In this document: positions 46,890-58,275 of the stretch, in pieces
Layout of the letters: every line of letters starts with the position of its first letter
Position numbering within the stretch: position 1 is the stretch's first letter
NCBI GenBank assembly: GCA_037126765.1
Contig: JBBCBC010000001.1
Location: forward strand, 22,028,622 to 22,092,621
Reading direction: 5' to 3'
DNA length: 64,000 nucleotides
DNA from: Stenogyne calaminthoides
Lineage: Eukaryota > Streptophyta > Magnoliopsida > Lamiales > Lamiaceae
Notes under the pieces: generated by a model
Seen by the model: only the letters and a program-made list of their open reading frames with translations
Told to the model about the DNA's origin: nothing
Database searches by the model: none
Translations under genes and position numbers: made by a program

Positions 46890-47565
46890 CTGGGGTGCAG
46901 GGCACTGTCCAGCACCCCCAACTTGCTGCCACGTGTTTTTGCCCCTTTCCCCACTTTTTTTATTTTTTTTAATTTTATTTTCAATTTTTTTTTTACTTAA
47001 CGTTTAAGTTTAAATGCAAATGTAAAAATACGGATTTGATCATATGCCCACGGCTTATGTGGTGTGTCACATATGCAAGGTCCCCACCATCATTTAATTA
47101 ATTTCTTTAATTAATTCAATCTTCTCATTAATTATATAAACCTAAACCCTAAACCATGAACCTTAAACCCATGAACCATTCAGGCCGGGTGAACCATGAA
47201 CCACTCGGGGCGGGATCGGGTTCGGGTCTGGTTGGGTCCGGGTCGGGTAAAAAAAAACTTAATATAATTAATGAAATTGGGTAAAATGTGGAATATATAT
47301 AAATGAGAAGATTGAATTAATTAAAGAAACTAACTAAATGATGGTGGAGATCTTACATATGTGGCGCACCACATAAGCGGTGGACATATAAGTTTGTGCC
47401 CACCTGCAGGCATATGATCAAATTCGTGTAAAAATATAATAAATATGTAATTATGATTTATATGAGTTACAAAATTAATTTAAACATTAAACAAAAAATT
47501 GAAAAAAAAAAAAGGATGACGAGGGTTAGTGACCACGTGGCAGCATGTGTGCCCAGCACCCCAAC
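46890..47565. mobile_element. Foldback/MITE-like element with long inverted repeats
   Basis: Arms of about 240 bp face each other: TGGGGTGCAGGGCAC..GCTGCCACGTG at the left matches the reverse complement of GTGGCAGC..GTGCCCAGCACCCCAA at the right. Inside, GATCATATGCCCAC, TTATGTGGTG, CACCATCATTTA and AATTCAATCTTCTCATT pair with 47290-47425. The centre (47140-47260) contains AAACCCTAAACC, CATGAACC repeats and GGGTCGGGT runs. No coding capacity. A Mutator-type foldback is possible but no 9-bp TSD is evident. Confidence 0.78.
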
Positions 47566-47589
47566 GTAAACTAAATCAATTTATGTAAC

Positions 47590-47960
47590 CTTACTTTATA
47601 GATTTTGGTTTGTATTTATAATGTGAATTTTAAATATTACCATTGAATAGTATATTCATATTCATACTATATTTCTGTTCTGAATCGTGAAGAACTATTA
47701 AGGTTGATGGAATACCATACTTGTGCAACTCCCTTCAGCAGGCTAGATGATAATGTTACGCTTGTTGATTTTAATTTTATATCAAATCCGTATGTTGTTG
47801 TCGATATCTCATTGGTCCATGTCAGTTGGGTAGGTACAAATATTGTTAACGAATCTATTCAGTTGACTTAAGTCTTAGCTCGGATTAATGCTTTGGGACT
47901 GATTCTCTTCATTTTGTTTCTTCTGACGCTTGTCTTTAAGAATAAGGTCTTCAAAGTACA
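47590..47960 (-). repeat. Ancient fragment related to the element D LTR
   Basis: TTTGTATTTATAATGTG at about 47609-47625, TATTACCATTGAA, ATTCATACTATATTTCTG, then ATCTCATTGGTCCATGTC at about 47806-47823 run in the same order as TTGTATTTATAGTGTGG, GTTACCGTTGGAA, ATCCATACTTTTCTG and ATCTCATTGGTCCACGTC at 31410-31530 in element D. Divergence is high; the limits are approximate. Confidence 0.5.
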
Positions 47961-48276
47961 CTACTTGAATTAATATGGTATTTATCTTTTATTCAACCAT
48001 ATTATAAGACAATTTCCTTTTGTTGCTGAGTCTTCAAAGCTTTTTGTTCACACTTGTGATTTTCCAAAGGTTTAAACTTCTGTTAAGGTTTGTTTACTTT
48101 AATTCTTTATTGATATATGAGATTATGATGTTTATTTCATGTTTACTCATGTATTCTTAGGAGTTCAATTAATTATGTATGTCTCTCAACTTGTGTAATG
48201 CTATTATTTTTTTATGCTTAACATTTTGGTAGTCCTCCGTCGTCCAAAATTGCCTAGTCCTATAAAAATATATGTA
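47961..48276. other. AT-rich spacer
   Basis: No feature recognised. It ends in TATAAAAATATATGTA, where CACTA element H inserted; the host sequence resumes at 63806 with the duplicated GTA. Confidence 0.5.
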
Positions 48277-48286
48277 CACTACTACA

Positions 48287-48545
48287 AATTCGTAGATAGA
48301 TAACGGATATTTTAATTTCCGTCACCTAATAATTTAAAATCTGTAGTCTAATGTATATCCGTCATCTATTTGTGAGATTACTCGCTAATAGATGACGGGT
48401 TTTGGCCCTCCGTTATCTAAGTTTGGTTATCTAAAGTATTTTCTATCTTTTTTTTTTAATTTAATTAAATCGGAGGTGCCGGGTTCAACCCTTGTTGTAC
48501 GCAAAAAAAATCCTTTAAAAAAAAATCCGTTATCTAAGTGTGGTG
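48287..48545. repeat. Left subterminal repeats of CACTA H
   Basis: Direct and inverted GATAACGGAT, CCGTCACC, CCGTCATCTATT, GATGACGGG and CCGTTATCTAA words, the same set that fills 63240-63790. In CACTA elements such repeats bind the TNPA/TNPD-type proteins. Also contains GGTGCCGGGTTC twice (48476-48487, 48541-48552). Confidence 0.75.
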
Positions 48546-48659
48546 CCGGGTTCGACACCCAATACACCAAATTAATGAAAAATTTTGCCCTAATTTTCTC
48601 CCGCTCTCACCAATTTTTTTCTCCCGCTCTCACCCACACTTAGAATCACTACTACACAT

Positions 48660-48905
48660 TTGAGCTTGGAGGGCCCTTTTACAAAGAGCTCTCCAAAATC
48701 GCCCTTAGAGAACGGTTTTTATTAAAAAATAAATATATAATTTAAGAGCGGTTCGAAACCGCTCTCCAAGAGAGAGCGGTTCAGAACCGCTTTGCAAGTG
48801 AGCCAAGAATGCGGTTTTTAACCGCTATGCAAGTGATGAGCTTGGAATGCGGTTCGGAACCGCTCTGCAAGAGAAGCGGTTCCGAACCGTTCTGTAAGGG
48901 GCTTT
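48660..48905. repeat. Left subterminal palindromes of CACTA F
   Basis: At least five AGCGGTTCxGAACCGCT-type palindromes, often extended to CTCTCCAAG or CTTTGCAAG. The same motif fills 57950-58265 at the right end. Predicted transposase or TNPA-like binding sites and a potential source of hairpin RNA. Confidence 0.85.
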
Positions 48906-49359
48906 TTGCCCTACATCCAGCAGGCGCCCCCAATCGTTTTTTTCATTAATTGAAGATATCGCCTTCTTCACAGTATCTCCCCCATATCTGTCGCCCCATC
49001 CATTAATTTTGTCGCCCTCCTCCTCCTCTCGCGTCGACCAACTACTCGAGCTTGTCTGTCGCTCTCCTCCTCCTCTCTTGGCCGTCGCCCCTTCTCCTCC
49101 TCTCTTGGTCATCGCTCGCGCGCACCTTCGCCCTCCACCTCCGACCCGCCGTCTCCACCTTACCGCCGTCCTCCCCTACCGCTGCCGCCATCGCCGCCTA
49201 GCTCCACGGGCGTACATGTATATATATATATATATGTTGTGTATATATGTTATATATATGTTAGTGTATATATGTTAGTGTATATATATATATATATTAA
49301 TTAATGCATGTGTATATTTATATATATGTTAGAAATTTTGCTCTTGTTTTGTTCTTGTA
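48906..49359 (+). other. 5' region of the CACTA F gene: GC-rich block and TA repeats
   Basis: 48990-49205 is pyrimidine- and GC-rich (CTCCTCCTCTC, CGCCGTC words), in the position of a promoter-proximal leader. 49217-49300 is dominated by TATATATGTTAGTGTATATA. Open frames across it are compositional. No domain recognised. Confidence 0.45.
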
Positions 49360-49364
49360 TATGT

Positions 49365-49857
49365 ATAGAATATTTGCTTGAATTGCTCTTGAATAGAGAA
49401 ATTTGGACTGTTGTATATATATATGTTAGATATTTTGCTCTTGTATATGTATAGAATATTTGCTTGAATTGCTCTTGAATAGAGAAATTTGGACTTGTAT
49501 ATAGAGAAACTTAGCTTGTCTAACTTAGCTTATATAGAAAAATATTTGGAATTGCTTGAATAGAGAAATTTGGACTTGAATTGGTAAATAGAAACTTAGC
49601 TTGTCTAAATCGAATTAAACTTAATTAACTTGTCTAACCCTGTTTGTATATATGCTTGAATAGAGAAATTTGGACTTGTATATAGAGAAACTTAGCTTGT
49701 CTAACTTAGCTTATATAGAGAAATATTTGGAATTGCTTGAATAGAGAAATTTGGACTTGAATTGGTAAATAGAAACTTAGCTTGTCTAAATAGAAACTTA
49801 ATTAACTTGTCTAACCTTGTTTGTATATATGCTTGAATAGAGAAATTTGGACTTGTA
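49365..49857. repeat. Tandem repeat of about 180 bp
   Basis: The string GAATAGAGAAATTTGGACTT begins at 49477, 49658 and 49835 (periods 181 and 177) within long repeated units that also contain AAACTTAGCTTGTCTAA and TTAATTAACTTGTCTAACC. A shorter duplication (ATAGAATATTTGCTTGAATTGCTCTTGAATAG) precedes it at 49365 and 49450. It lies immediately upstream of the CACTA F gene start. Confidence 0.85.
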
Positions 49858-52800
49858 TATATGTACCCTCTTTCGATGATCTTGCAAATTCACGCATGTA
49901 CCAGAGAATAATTGTCGATGTGGATGAATATGACAATCCGGATCTTGTTAACATTCATGGTCATGAACGAGAAAAGTCAACCAAAAAACGAAAAAGAAAA
50001 ACAAGTGCTAAAAAGAAATGTACGACTTTATTGATTGTGTTTTGCTTCCTTTTATTAAATGTTGTTTCTTTTGCTTTATTGAATGTTATTTCTTCTGCTT
50101 ACTTAAATATTGTTTGTTTTTTGTTTATTAAATGTTGTTTTTCTGTTTTACAGGATCATGTTTTATCTGCCATATCCGGGAGATGATGGTGATGATTATG
50201 ATGGATATCATGGTGGAGATTATGATGGAGATCATGGTGATGATGATCGACATCATACTGATGATTTGGATCAGGGTGACACTTCTGCTTCCACCACTAG
50301 CAGCTTTGGGGATAAGCGTAGCAGAGGTATAGTCACGATGTCTTCTGTTAAGAGGGCTCGTAACAAGGGGAAACAAGTGCAGGTAATTTTATTAGAATTG
50401 AACAATTGAAATTGTAATTATATGATTGATCGTTGAATCTAATTAAATAATATGTTATTGCAGCTATCATTCAATGAATATGGGCAGACAATCGGTAAAC
50501 AGAGTGAGACGTTGTCTTTCTACCTTGGAGTTGCAGTTAGGCGTATAATCCCTATTGTGCTGCCATCCAAGGACTGGTGTAGCGACAAACTCACTTCTTT
50601 GAAAGAAAGATTATGGGATGAACTTTCGGTATGTTAATTATATATATGGTTATTGAAAGTTGTTGTATGATTACTAAATTTACTACATTGATATGTTATA
50701 TGCATATAGAGTACATTTCTCGGCCTTGATCATTCAAAGAAGAAGCAAATATTGTCGCAAGCTGGAGTATTGGCCAAGAATTTTCGGGCTTGGCTGAGAA
50801 GTCAAGCACGAAATCCGGATACTGGTCTTTACTCGGCTAGTCCGCCAGAGGCCTATCAGAATTGCCCGTCGGTGGCCCCATACTGAGAAGAGTTTGTGAG
50901 ACGATCTATGGCTGATGAGTTCTAGGTAAAATTGATAAATATCATTTAATGTCCTATGCTTTTCAGTGTTTATCGTATTTCTATTAAACTGTAGCTACTA
51001 AGCGAGAAAAATCGCAAACAAGCTAAATCGATGGAGGCGCGATATCGTGGCTCGAACAAAGGGTATGCACGCATAAGAGAAGATTTGGTAAGATCAAAAT
51101 CCTAACATTTTATTTTGTTTATATATTTACTTTTAATATATCTAATAAGGGGACACGTTAATGACTATCGTAGAAAGAAGAAAAAAAGAAAGCTGGAGAG
51201 AGTCAGCCTGTTGTTACCCGTTTCGAGTTATTTCAAACTACCAAAAAGGCTCGAGACGGGAATATTCCCGATTCCAGTGCACAGCGTATAATCGAAGAAG
51301 GGGTAAGCTATGCATTAATTTGTCTTTGAATTACAAACTATTATTTCTAAATAAATGATTAAATAATAACCTTTTGTAATTCAGGAGAGTTTATCTCAGA
51401 CCATGACACCCGAAGACATCCGCTTTGTCGGTACCGATGATCTACTTGGACGGGCTTTAGGTCGTCAGGAGCATCCCGGCCGCTTATGGAGTGTTGGATA
51501 TGGCGTCACGAAGTCATCATTGGCCATGTTACCTGGTCTTCAAGCCATGAATATGGTGGGTATACTTTCGGAACAGGTTGCCCAGATGGCTAAAGAGTTG
51601 GAACAGATGAGGTCTGAGAGATGCTCACATCACGGAATGTCCTCTAGTGGAGCAAGCTGTGAAAATAGTGTCGTTGATGCTATGTTTTCGGCTAATGCTA
51701 GGGACGATTTTATTGAGGCACTTCGAAACGACGTCCCGCAGGTATCAGATGTGTATCACATTTATTTTAATTAAAGACTAGTATATATATTAAAATTTTC
51801 TAACTAAACATCTTATTCGAACAGTCACCGACCTCATGCTACCTTTATTTCGAGAATCCTACTCGGTTGGTGGCTACATGAACGTTGCTCAATAACTCTG
51901 ATGGAGTTATTCATGGTAGTCCCATCACTCCTGGTTTCGTGAGGGTCACACTCGAAGTACCCACAATCGGAGAAGAGGATTCACGGTGTTTAAACCAATT
52001 GATGAAAGCCGCCACCGTCGGAACAATCTCGGACACTTCATCGAATGGCCGATCAACTTGGTATATCTGACCATGAAGGTAAATTTAATATATGTTATTA
52101 AAGTTCATTATCTTATTTGTCGTTCTAAATAATGTTGCAAATTGATTGTAGAAACCGGTCGACACCACAAAAAGCCTAAACAAATCAAAGGGTGTCGCAC
52201 CACTCGAGGGAGACAACGACCCGAGACTCCACTATTGGTGATCGCAAACTTGGTTATCCTCGGTGGAGACTTAGATCACGACTACACCGCACATATATCA
52301 CGGTGCAGTGATAGTGGAGTCCTCGACTTCGATATGATCACGCCCTATGAATGTTTACTTTCATCTAATTCTATTGAAGAATACATCGCTCGGGAGCATG
52401 TGATCGAAGCGTGAACGATCAGTGGTTGAGTGCAACGACCATAGCCTTATACCTCAGGTATGTGTTTACTAATTAATTCTCAGTATTTACTTTCTATATA
52501 GTTTACTTTTCAAATTAAATATTAATTAGCATATATATGTTGGCTAAAGATATTTGGGTGAGGTATATCTCTCCAGAGATCCTCGAGCATGTGGAATGTA
52601 TTCCTTCGTCTCCCCCCAAGTGTCTTGCTCAATGGGAGATAGGGCAACGACCATGGAGTGGTTAGTTTCTCATATGCTGAGTTATACTGACAAAGATCAT
52701 CTCATTTTTTGGCCAACAAATGTGGGGTGAGTACAATAAACATTTCATTAAAATTTATATTCATAATATATATGATATTTGCACATATGCTAAATTTACT

Positions 52801-52859
52801 GTTAATGTTAATATTCTTAATATAATATAGGAATCATTGGGTGCTGGTCGCACTATGCC

Positions 52860-53245
52860 ATTTTCGCTGATAGATAGCGGGTTTTAACCGCCATTAAAAG
52901 GGTTAAAAACCCGCTATTAAACATGGTGATATAGTAGGTGGGCGCTGATAGATAGCGATTTTTACCCACTATCGTAGGTGGCTATTATAGCGGTTTTTAC
53001 CCGCTATCTTATATAAACATTCCGCTATTGTAAGTTCATAACAAATAAACCAGAAATACCTACAATAGCGGTTTCTTAAAACCTATTAGAGCGGTTAATA
53101 ACCGCTATGGTAGGTACTTATTATAGCGGTTATTAACCGCTATCATAAATAAAACCCGCTATGGTAACATCAATTTTCAGACTTATTAGAGCGGTTATTA
53201 ACCGCTTTCATATGTTCTAACCATAGCGGTTTTAAACCGCTATAG
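52860..53245. repeat. Left subterminal palindromes of CACTA G
   Basis: More than ten copies of TAGCGGTTxTTAACCGCTAT and half-sites such as TACCCGCTAT. Mirrored at 56700-57000. The GCGGTT/AACCGC core is the one used by element F. Confidence 0.88.
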
Positions 53246-56200
53246 TAGCTTTTTTTTTTAATTCTGCAGCAATAATTTTAAATTAAAGGCAAAATTTCAT
53301 AAAATATCAACAAAATTGAAATTGTACTTCAATTGTAGTCTAAAATGCATTCAAAAACTACATTTAATTTCAAAATGCATTACATTCATATAAATTCAAC
53401 TAATTAATACATGTCCAAAATACAATAAACAAGATAAGACATCAATTGCAGTCTTTGAGTAACGTTTTTGACATTGTTTCTTAACAAAATTCTCCTTCAA
53501 TCTTTGATTCATAACTGAAAGACAGGGCTCACAGTCAAGACCAAGCTTCACATCCAAAGAGGTTTAAATATCTGTAGAAACAATTAATAAACACTTAAAA
53601 AAAGCATGAGCAGTCTCAAATAGTATCAAATTTTCAATTTCAAAGACTTACAAACATCTAAAAGTAGCAAGGAAATCATAATACAAACATCGATTATTAC
53701 GCTTGCCAGGTTTGATGCTGTTGAGAAAATCGAGGATTTATTATCAGGTCTCAAAGTGATAGAAACTAGAAATTGTGAACAGGACTAATACCTATTACAT
53801 TTGTTGCATTTCACAAATTAATCTGTGCTATGATTTAGAAATTAGAAATTATGAACAGGATTAATACCTATTACAATGTTACTTTATAGATTCTAAGTCC
53901 GGATAATGTAAACCCGGGCAAACTTCATTTAAGCATATAATCCCCAGAAATCAGAGAAATAAATTCCTGAAAATGAAGATGCTAGTGCTACCACAAAAGC
54001 TTCATTTTTAAATTGAAAGATACATATACAGAATAATATTAATAAGCTGACTAGGACAATCAATGAAACTTGATCAATCTGAAAATTGAAAGGGGGAAAT
54101 TAGGATGAACACCACAACCACAATCTTGCAAAGGAAGCTCAAAGAAATTTCTTTGGAGTGCTGGCTTGTGCTCTTGCGGGATATTAGTTCCAATGGCAAA
54201 TCTGATAATGGCCAACCTTGAGGCAACTTTATGTAAGAATCAACTTTATGTAAGCATCAACCTTGAGACCTGTTCTCAATGAGAACATAGGGTAAAGCTG
54301 CCTGGAGACATCGCAAAAAAAAATTCAGACAAATAGACAAAAAATCTACATATTTGCAAAGTAAATCAGACAACAGAGCCTTGAACCAATATCCCCATCA
54401 TGAGTTGGTATTATGTGGAACACTTCTGTAGTGCAATCACTATTACATTTTAAAGAAACAGCTAATACATTCTTTAAATGAAACAACTGGAAACAAGAGT
54501 GAGAGAATTGTTTAAAGAGCTTACGGACCTCAAAGCTTTTGTAGCATCAACAATTTCACCAATGTATACATCATTCAGGAAAATCTGCATACAACCAACA
54601 GGGAGCAAGTAGCTATGAAATTGGGCTAAACTAAAAAACGAATTAACACAACACTGCAATCACTTTAATCTTTAAACCTCAGTGTGATATGTAAAAACCA
54701 AAGAATACCTAACTATAGTTTTTCCTATTTATGATAAGAAAACACTAAGATAAAATGGAAACTTTGAGCAAAAGAGAATAACTGGTACGCAATAAATCTT
54801 CATGCATCAATCTTCATAATTTTGATCTTATTAAAGAAAATCCCATCACACACCACAAAGAATTCAAGATTTTCATCATTCTCAATTAAGAATAACCAAA
54901 CTAAGAGCAACTTGAACCCATGATCTGATTTAATTTTCCCATAATTTATTCTATTTAAGTAAAACAGGGCAGCAGGTTATTTTCGGCCACTTCTTTGTGT
55001 CAACCCCAAAACAAGCTCAATAGATACTTACAATAGCTTACTGAATCTTGTATCACATTACTAAATACATTTTATTTAGAAAATAAGGCAAACGGCTTTG
55101 TACAAAGCCAAATAGCAAAGACAAGTATATGACTATATACTCTGAGTACTGAATAGTTTAAATCAAGTTAGTCAACCATAAACAACTTTATTATTATATC
55201 CTATGAATTTAATACACTCTTGCTTAACTCTAATTAGAATGGAGATTGAAGTACTGTTTTCAAGAATTCTTTCTTACCTTTCAGAATGCATGACCACAAC
55301 ATTCACTTGCACAAATTTCAATTCACTTCTTGTATAATTATCTCTTAAGAGTTTAGGATGCAACTAAGTGAGCCCCGGATCACTAATTACCATTCCCACC
55401 TATCAAACTACATATTTATAGCCTCCACTTAAAATTCCAACTGTTTTCTTAAATGATTATTACAATTATATTAAACATAGTATCAAGATTAACCAATTAT
55501 TTTACAAGTAACTGATGTAATGACCTATAAAATCTCAGCACACAATTCTTGCCTTCTGTCTATGTACAATAATGATAAATAATCACTTGACTTCTCCTTG
55601 TTAAATAAGACTAATACATAAATAAGTTTATCTCATTTCATAACTTAATATATGAAATGGTAATCAATTAAAGGTTTTCTTATATATACAGGGTTATCAA
55701 CCTTCACCATGTGTAATCACCACAACCAAACCAGCAGATATCACCCAAACAAAAATGACATCCTATGCAAGTATATAGATAAACCAACGGACCAGGAATG
55801 ATGACAAAGTACCTTCCTAAGTTAGATTCACGAGAAGCAAGTAGATGGACATGAAGGTCCTCCAATAGTCAGTAGTTCTTTCCCATAGTAGAATTCTTTC
55901 CCAGCCATCCACCAAATCTGTTGAAAATGCACAAGATTGAGCACCAACAAATGATTTCTGCTTCATACATAACATCCAATATTTGATTTTCAAAATTCCA
56001 AAATTGACCAAACCACAAACGGTATCATCCAGAAGCTAAAAAGGTTATACCTCAAGCGAGTCAGAGTTGTAAAAGAAATGTCAGGTACAAGCACAATTTA
56101 ACCAGATGCACCTAATTAACCCATATATAAAACACCAAGTTTCCTGTAAGATTGTATTCAAAAAGTAAAAATAAACTTATGAAATCGTTAGAAAATTTGA

Positions 56201-56699
56201 AGAGTGATTTTTAATTTTCAATTTGTGGTTCAAAATAGAGAAGTGCTAGAAGAAATCATCACCCATATCTATACATTCAATGAAACATCAAACCCACAAG
56301 GCCAAAACCAAGTACAGACATTTTCCAGATAAAAAATAAAAAGTGGAACAATTAACCAGATGCTAACCATGCGTGTGAGGGGGAGTATGAATCTGGCGAG
56401 GCGGTCCTCCAGTCCTGGATGGATTTCACGGAGCCGGTTGGGGTTTGTGGGCGAGGAGGAGGAGGGCAGCGGCGGTCGGGCGCCGAGGAGGAGGGATGTG
56501 GCGGGTGTAAGAGGAGGAGAAGCGGCGGCGACGAGTGGGCGAGGAGTAAGGGAGGAAGACGGCGGCGTGTGGACGAGGAAGAGGAGGACGGCGGTGGGTA
56601 CGCCAGGAGGTGGAGAGCGGCAAAAATTTTGGGGAAAAAGAGTTGTGGGAAGAAGACGCTGTAATTTTATTTTTGGAATAAGGAATTTTTTTTATTAAT
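53246..56699 (-). other. Interior of CACTA G: possible captured gene fragments
   Basis: No transposase. On the minus strand there are exon-like pieces separated by AT-rich intron-like sequence: 54115-54230 is open for about 39 codons (PQGWPLSDLPLELISR..), 54520-54600 reads QIFLNDVYIGEIVDATKAL, and 55850-56000 reads FVGAQSCAFSTDLVDGWER. The right end, 56370-56640, is GC-rich like a 5' leader or first exon. Non-autonomous CACTA elements often carry captured host exons; I cannot identify the donor, and these could be chance frames. Confidence 0.3.
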
Positions 56700-57025
56700 A
56701 AAATGAGATTTAATAGCGTGTAAAAGAGCGAGTTTTAATAGCGGGTAAAACCCGCTGTGAAATCATCTTTTAATAGAGGGTAAAACCCGCTATCTATCAG
56801 AAATACTATAGCGATTTTTTAACCTATAATAGCGGTTAAAACCCGCTATCTATCAGCGCATTTTGAGATACCACCAGAACAATAGCGGTTATTAAAAACC
56901 GCTATATATCAACGTATCCCATTAATCTTTTATAGCGGTTAAAATTTTAATAGCGGTTTTTGAATTTATAATTGTGGTTTTTAAAATAGTCGCTATTAAA
57001 AGTTCGATTTTAAAAGCCAAAATTG
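56700..57025. repeat. Right subterminal palindromes of CACTA G
   Basis: AGCGGGTAAAACCCGCT, TAGCGGTTAAAACCCGCTATC and TAGCGGTTATTAAAAACCGCTATA units, ending in the inverted terminus. Confidence 0.85.
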
Positions 57026-57949
57026 GCATAGTGTCGCCATAAATGTGATCACATTAAATGTGTATTTTATGGATCCAGCAGCGAATGGGTTGACTTCAAA
57101 TCGACCTGGTCTTACTTCGTACATGGAAGCGTAAGTTCATTTTTAATATTATAATATAATGATTTGTTTTACTTATTAAAATTATGCATATTTAATCTAA
57201 CTTTATTTTTTAATTCTAATAATAATAGTGTGATGACCCAATATCGGAGTCGCCTTCCTAATCAAGGCTCAAGAGCTAAATTCAATAAAGTGAGTTGGAA
57301 TAATGTTAAGGTAAATATAATTTATTAAATTATCAAATTAATATAAAATAATTATAATTGTAATACGTGATTATATTGCTAATCAACAGGTACCGAGGCA
57401 ACGAGATAGTGTTCACTGTGGACATTTTGTGTGCTGTTATATTGAAGATATAATATGCGCTTCTCAAACCGCGGTTCCTATCAACGTAATTCAATTTATC
57501 GATTTATTTAAATTATTATTAATTGAATAAAAATTCATAGTATATATCTAACTATATTGATTAATTGATCGGTGTTTGCAGTTTGTCTATGATCGTCCGC
57601 TCAAGTCTTACTCCAAACAAAGAATGATCAAATGGAAAATGGATTGGACAGGGTACCTTTACAATCGATTCTTGTATAATTATAGATAGATTGAGATAAC
57701 TTTTGATAGCATATTACTTATATATATATATATTTGTATTGATATGCATGTTTTAATTTGTTGTATTTGGACGATTAATATTTATTTCATGATGTGTATG
57801 CATTAATTTATTAATTTATTTGATGTTTTGGTATTGGACAATTAATTATCGTGTGGTGTAAAATTTGGTTTTTAGTTTTGGTTTTGGTTTTATATAAACA
57901 GGATTTTTAAAAATATAAATTAAATTAAAATATATATATATATATTGGA

Positions 57950-58265
57950 CAGCGGTTAAAAACCGTTGTCCATGTGTATTTATATATATATATAAATTAA
58001 AAAAATGGGGTTAGACAGAGGTTGTGAACCGTTGTCCAAGTGAATATACTTGGAGAGTGGTTACAAACCATTGTCTTAGCTTATGGGCTTGGAATGCGGT
58101 TAACAACCGCTTTCTTAGGGCAATGCGGTTAAAAACCGCTCTCCAAGTGCAATATCTTGGAGAGCGGTTTTTATCAGTTGTCCAAGCTTGGAGAGTTGTT
58201 ACTTGGAGAGCTGTTATAACCGCTCTCCAAGCTCATTTTTAACAGCTCTCCAAGCCAAAATCTGT
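57950..58265. repeat. Right subterminal palindromes of CACTA F
   Basis: Units such as GCGGTTAAAAACCGCTCTCCAAG and CAGCGGTTAAAAACCGTTGTCCA, orientation-reversed relatives of 48660-48905. Confidence 0.85.
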
Positions 58266-58275
58266 ATTAGTGAAT

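Larger units (their letters stand above)
52851..57033. mobile_element. CACTA transposon G, nested in F
   Basis: CACTATGCCATTTTCGCTGATAG at the left; the right end, reverse-complemented, CACTATGCCAATTTTGGC. Perfect TSD TCG (52848-52850 and 57034-57036), inside the Ulp1-like codons between HWVLVA and the following Ile-Asn-Val. Subterminal arrays of TAGCGGTTATTAACCGCTAT at both ends. No transposase domain; a 4183-bp non-autonomous element. Confidence 0.94.
49896..57689 (+). pseudogene. CACTA F gene: Transposase_24, DUF8039-like and Ulp1-like
   Basis: Reconstructed by splice sites (GT..AG). Exons near 49896-50018 (MYQRIIVDVDEYDNPD..), 50153-50384 (acidic, His/Asp-rich, ending KRARNKGKQVQ), 50464-50629 (LSFNEYGQTIGKQSETLS, LPSKDW) and 50711-50935 (STFLGLDHSKKKQILSQAG, FRAWLRSQA). 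Further exons at 50996-51089, 51173-51302, 51385-51740 (MTPEDIRFVGTDDLLGRALG), 51826-52079 (GVIHGSPITPGFVRVTLEVP, DUF8039-like) and 52152-52459. The Ulp1-type fold has NHWVLVA (His) at 52832-52850, continuing after element G with NVYFMDPAANG (Asp) at 57058-57090 and DSVHCGHFVC (Cys) at about 57405-57434. The stop is at 57687. A TGA at 50883 (VAPY-stop-EEFV) and the insertion disable it. Confidence 0.78.
48647..58272 (+). mobile_element. CACTA transposon F, nested in H
   Basis: Left CACTACTACACATTTGAGCTTGGAGGGC; right, reverse-complemented, starts CACTAATACAGATTTTGGCTTGG. Perfect TSD AAT (48644-48646 and 58273-58275). Subterminal regions at both ends hold GAGCGGTTxxxAACCGCTCTCCAAG palindromes. 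It carries one multi-exon plus-strand gene with Transposase_24, DUF8039-like and Ulp1-like parts but no TNP2 gene, and is interrupted by element G. 9626 bp in total, about 5.4 kb without G. Confidence 0.93.

Noticed and set aside
47143..47157. Interstitial telomeric repeat (AAACCCTAAACC)
   Set aside because: Fewer than two full units, in the centre of a foldback element; not a telomere remnant.
46890..47565. CRISPR or satellite array
   Set aside because: It is a single inverted repeat with no regularly spaced direct repeats; the sequence is plant nuclear DNA.
50128..50376. Isoleucine/methionine-rich minus-strand frame
   Set aside because: Antisense of the acidic His/Asp-rich exon of the CACTA F gene.
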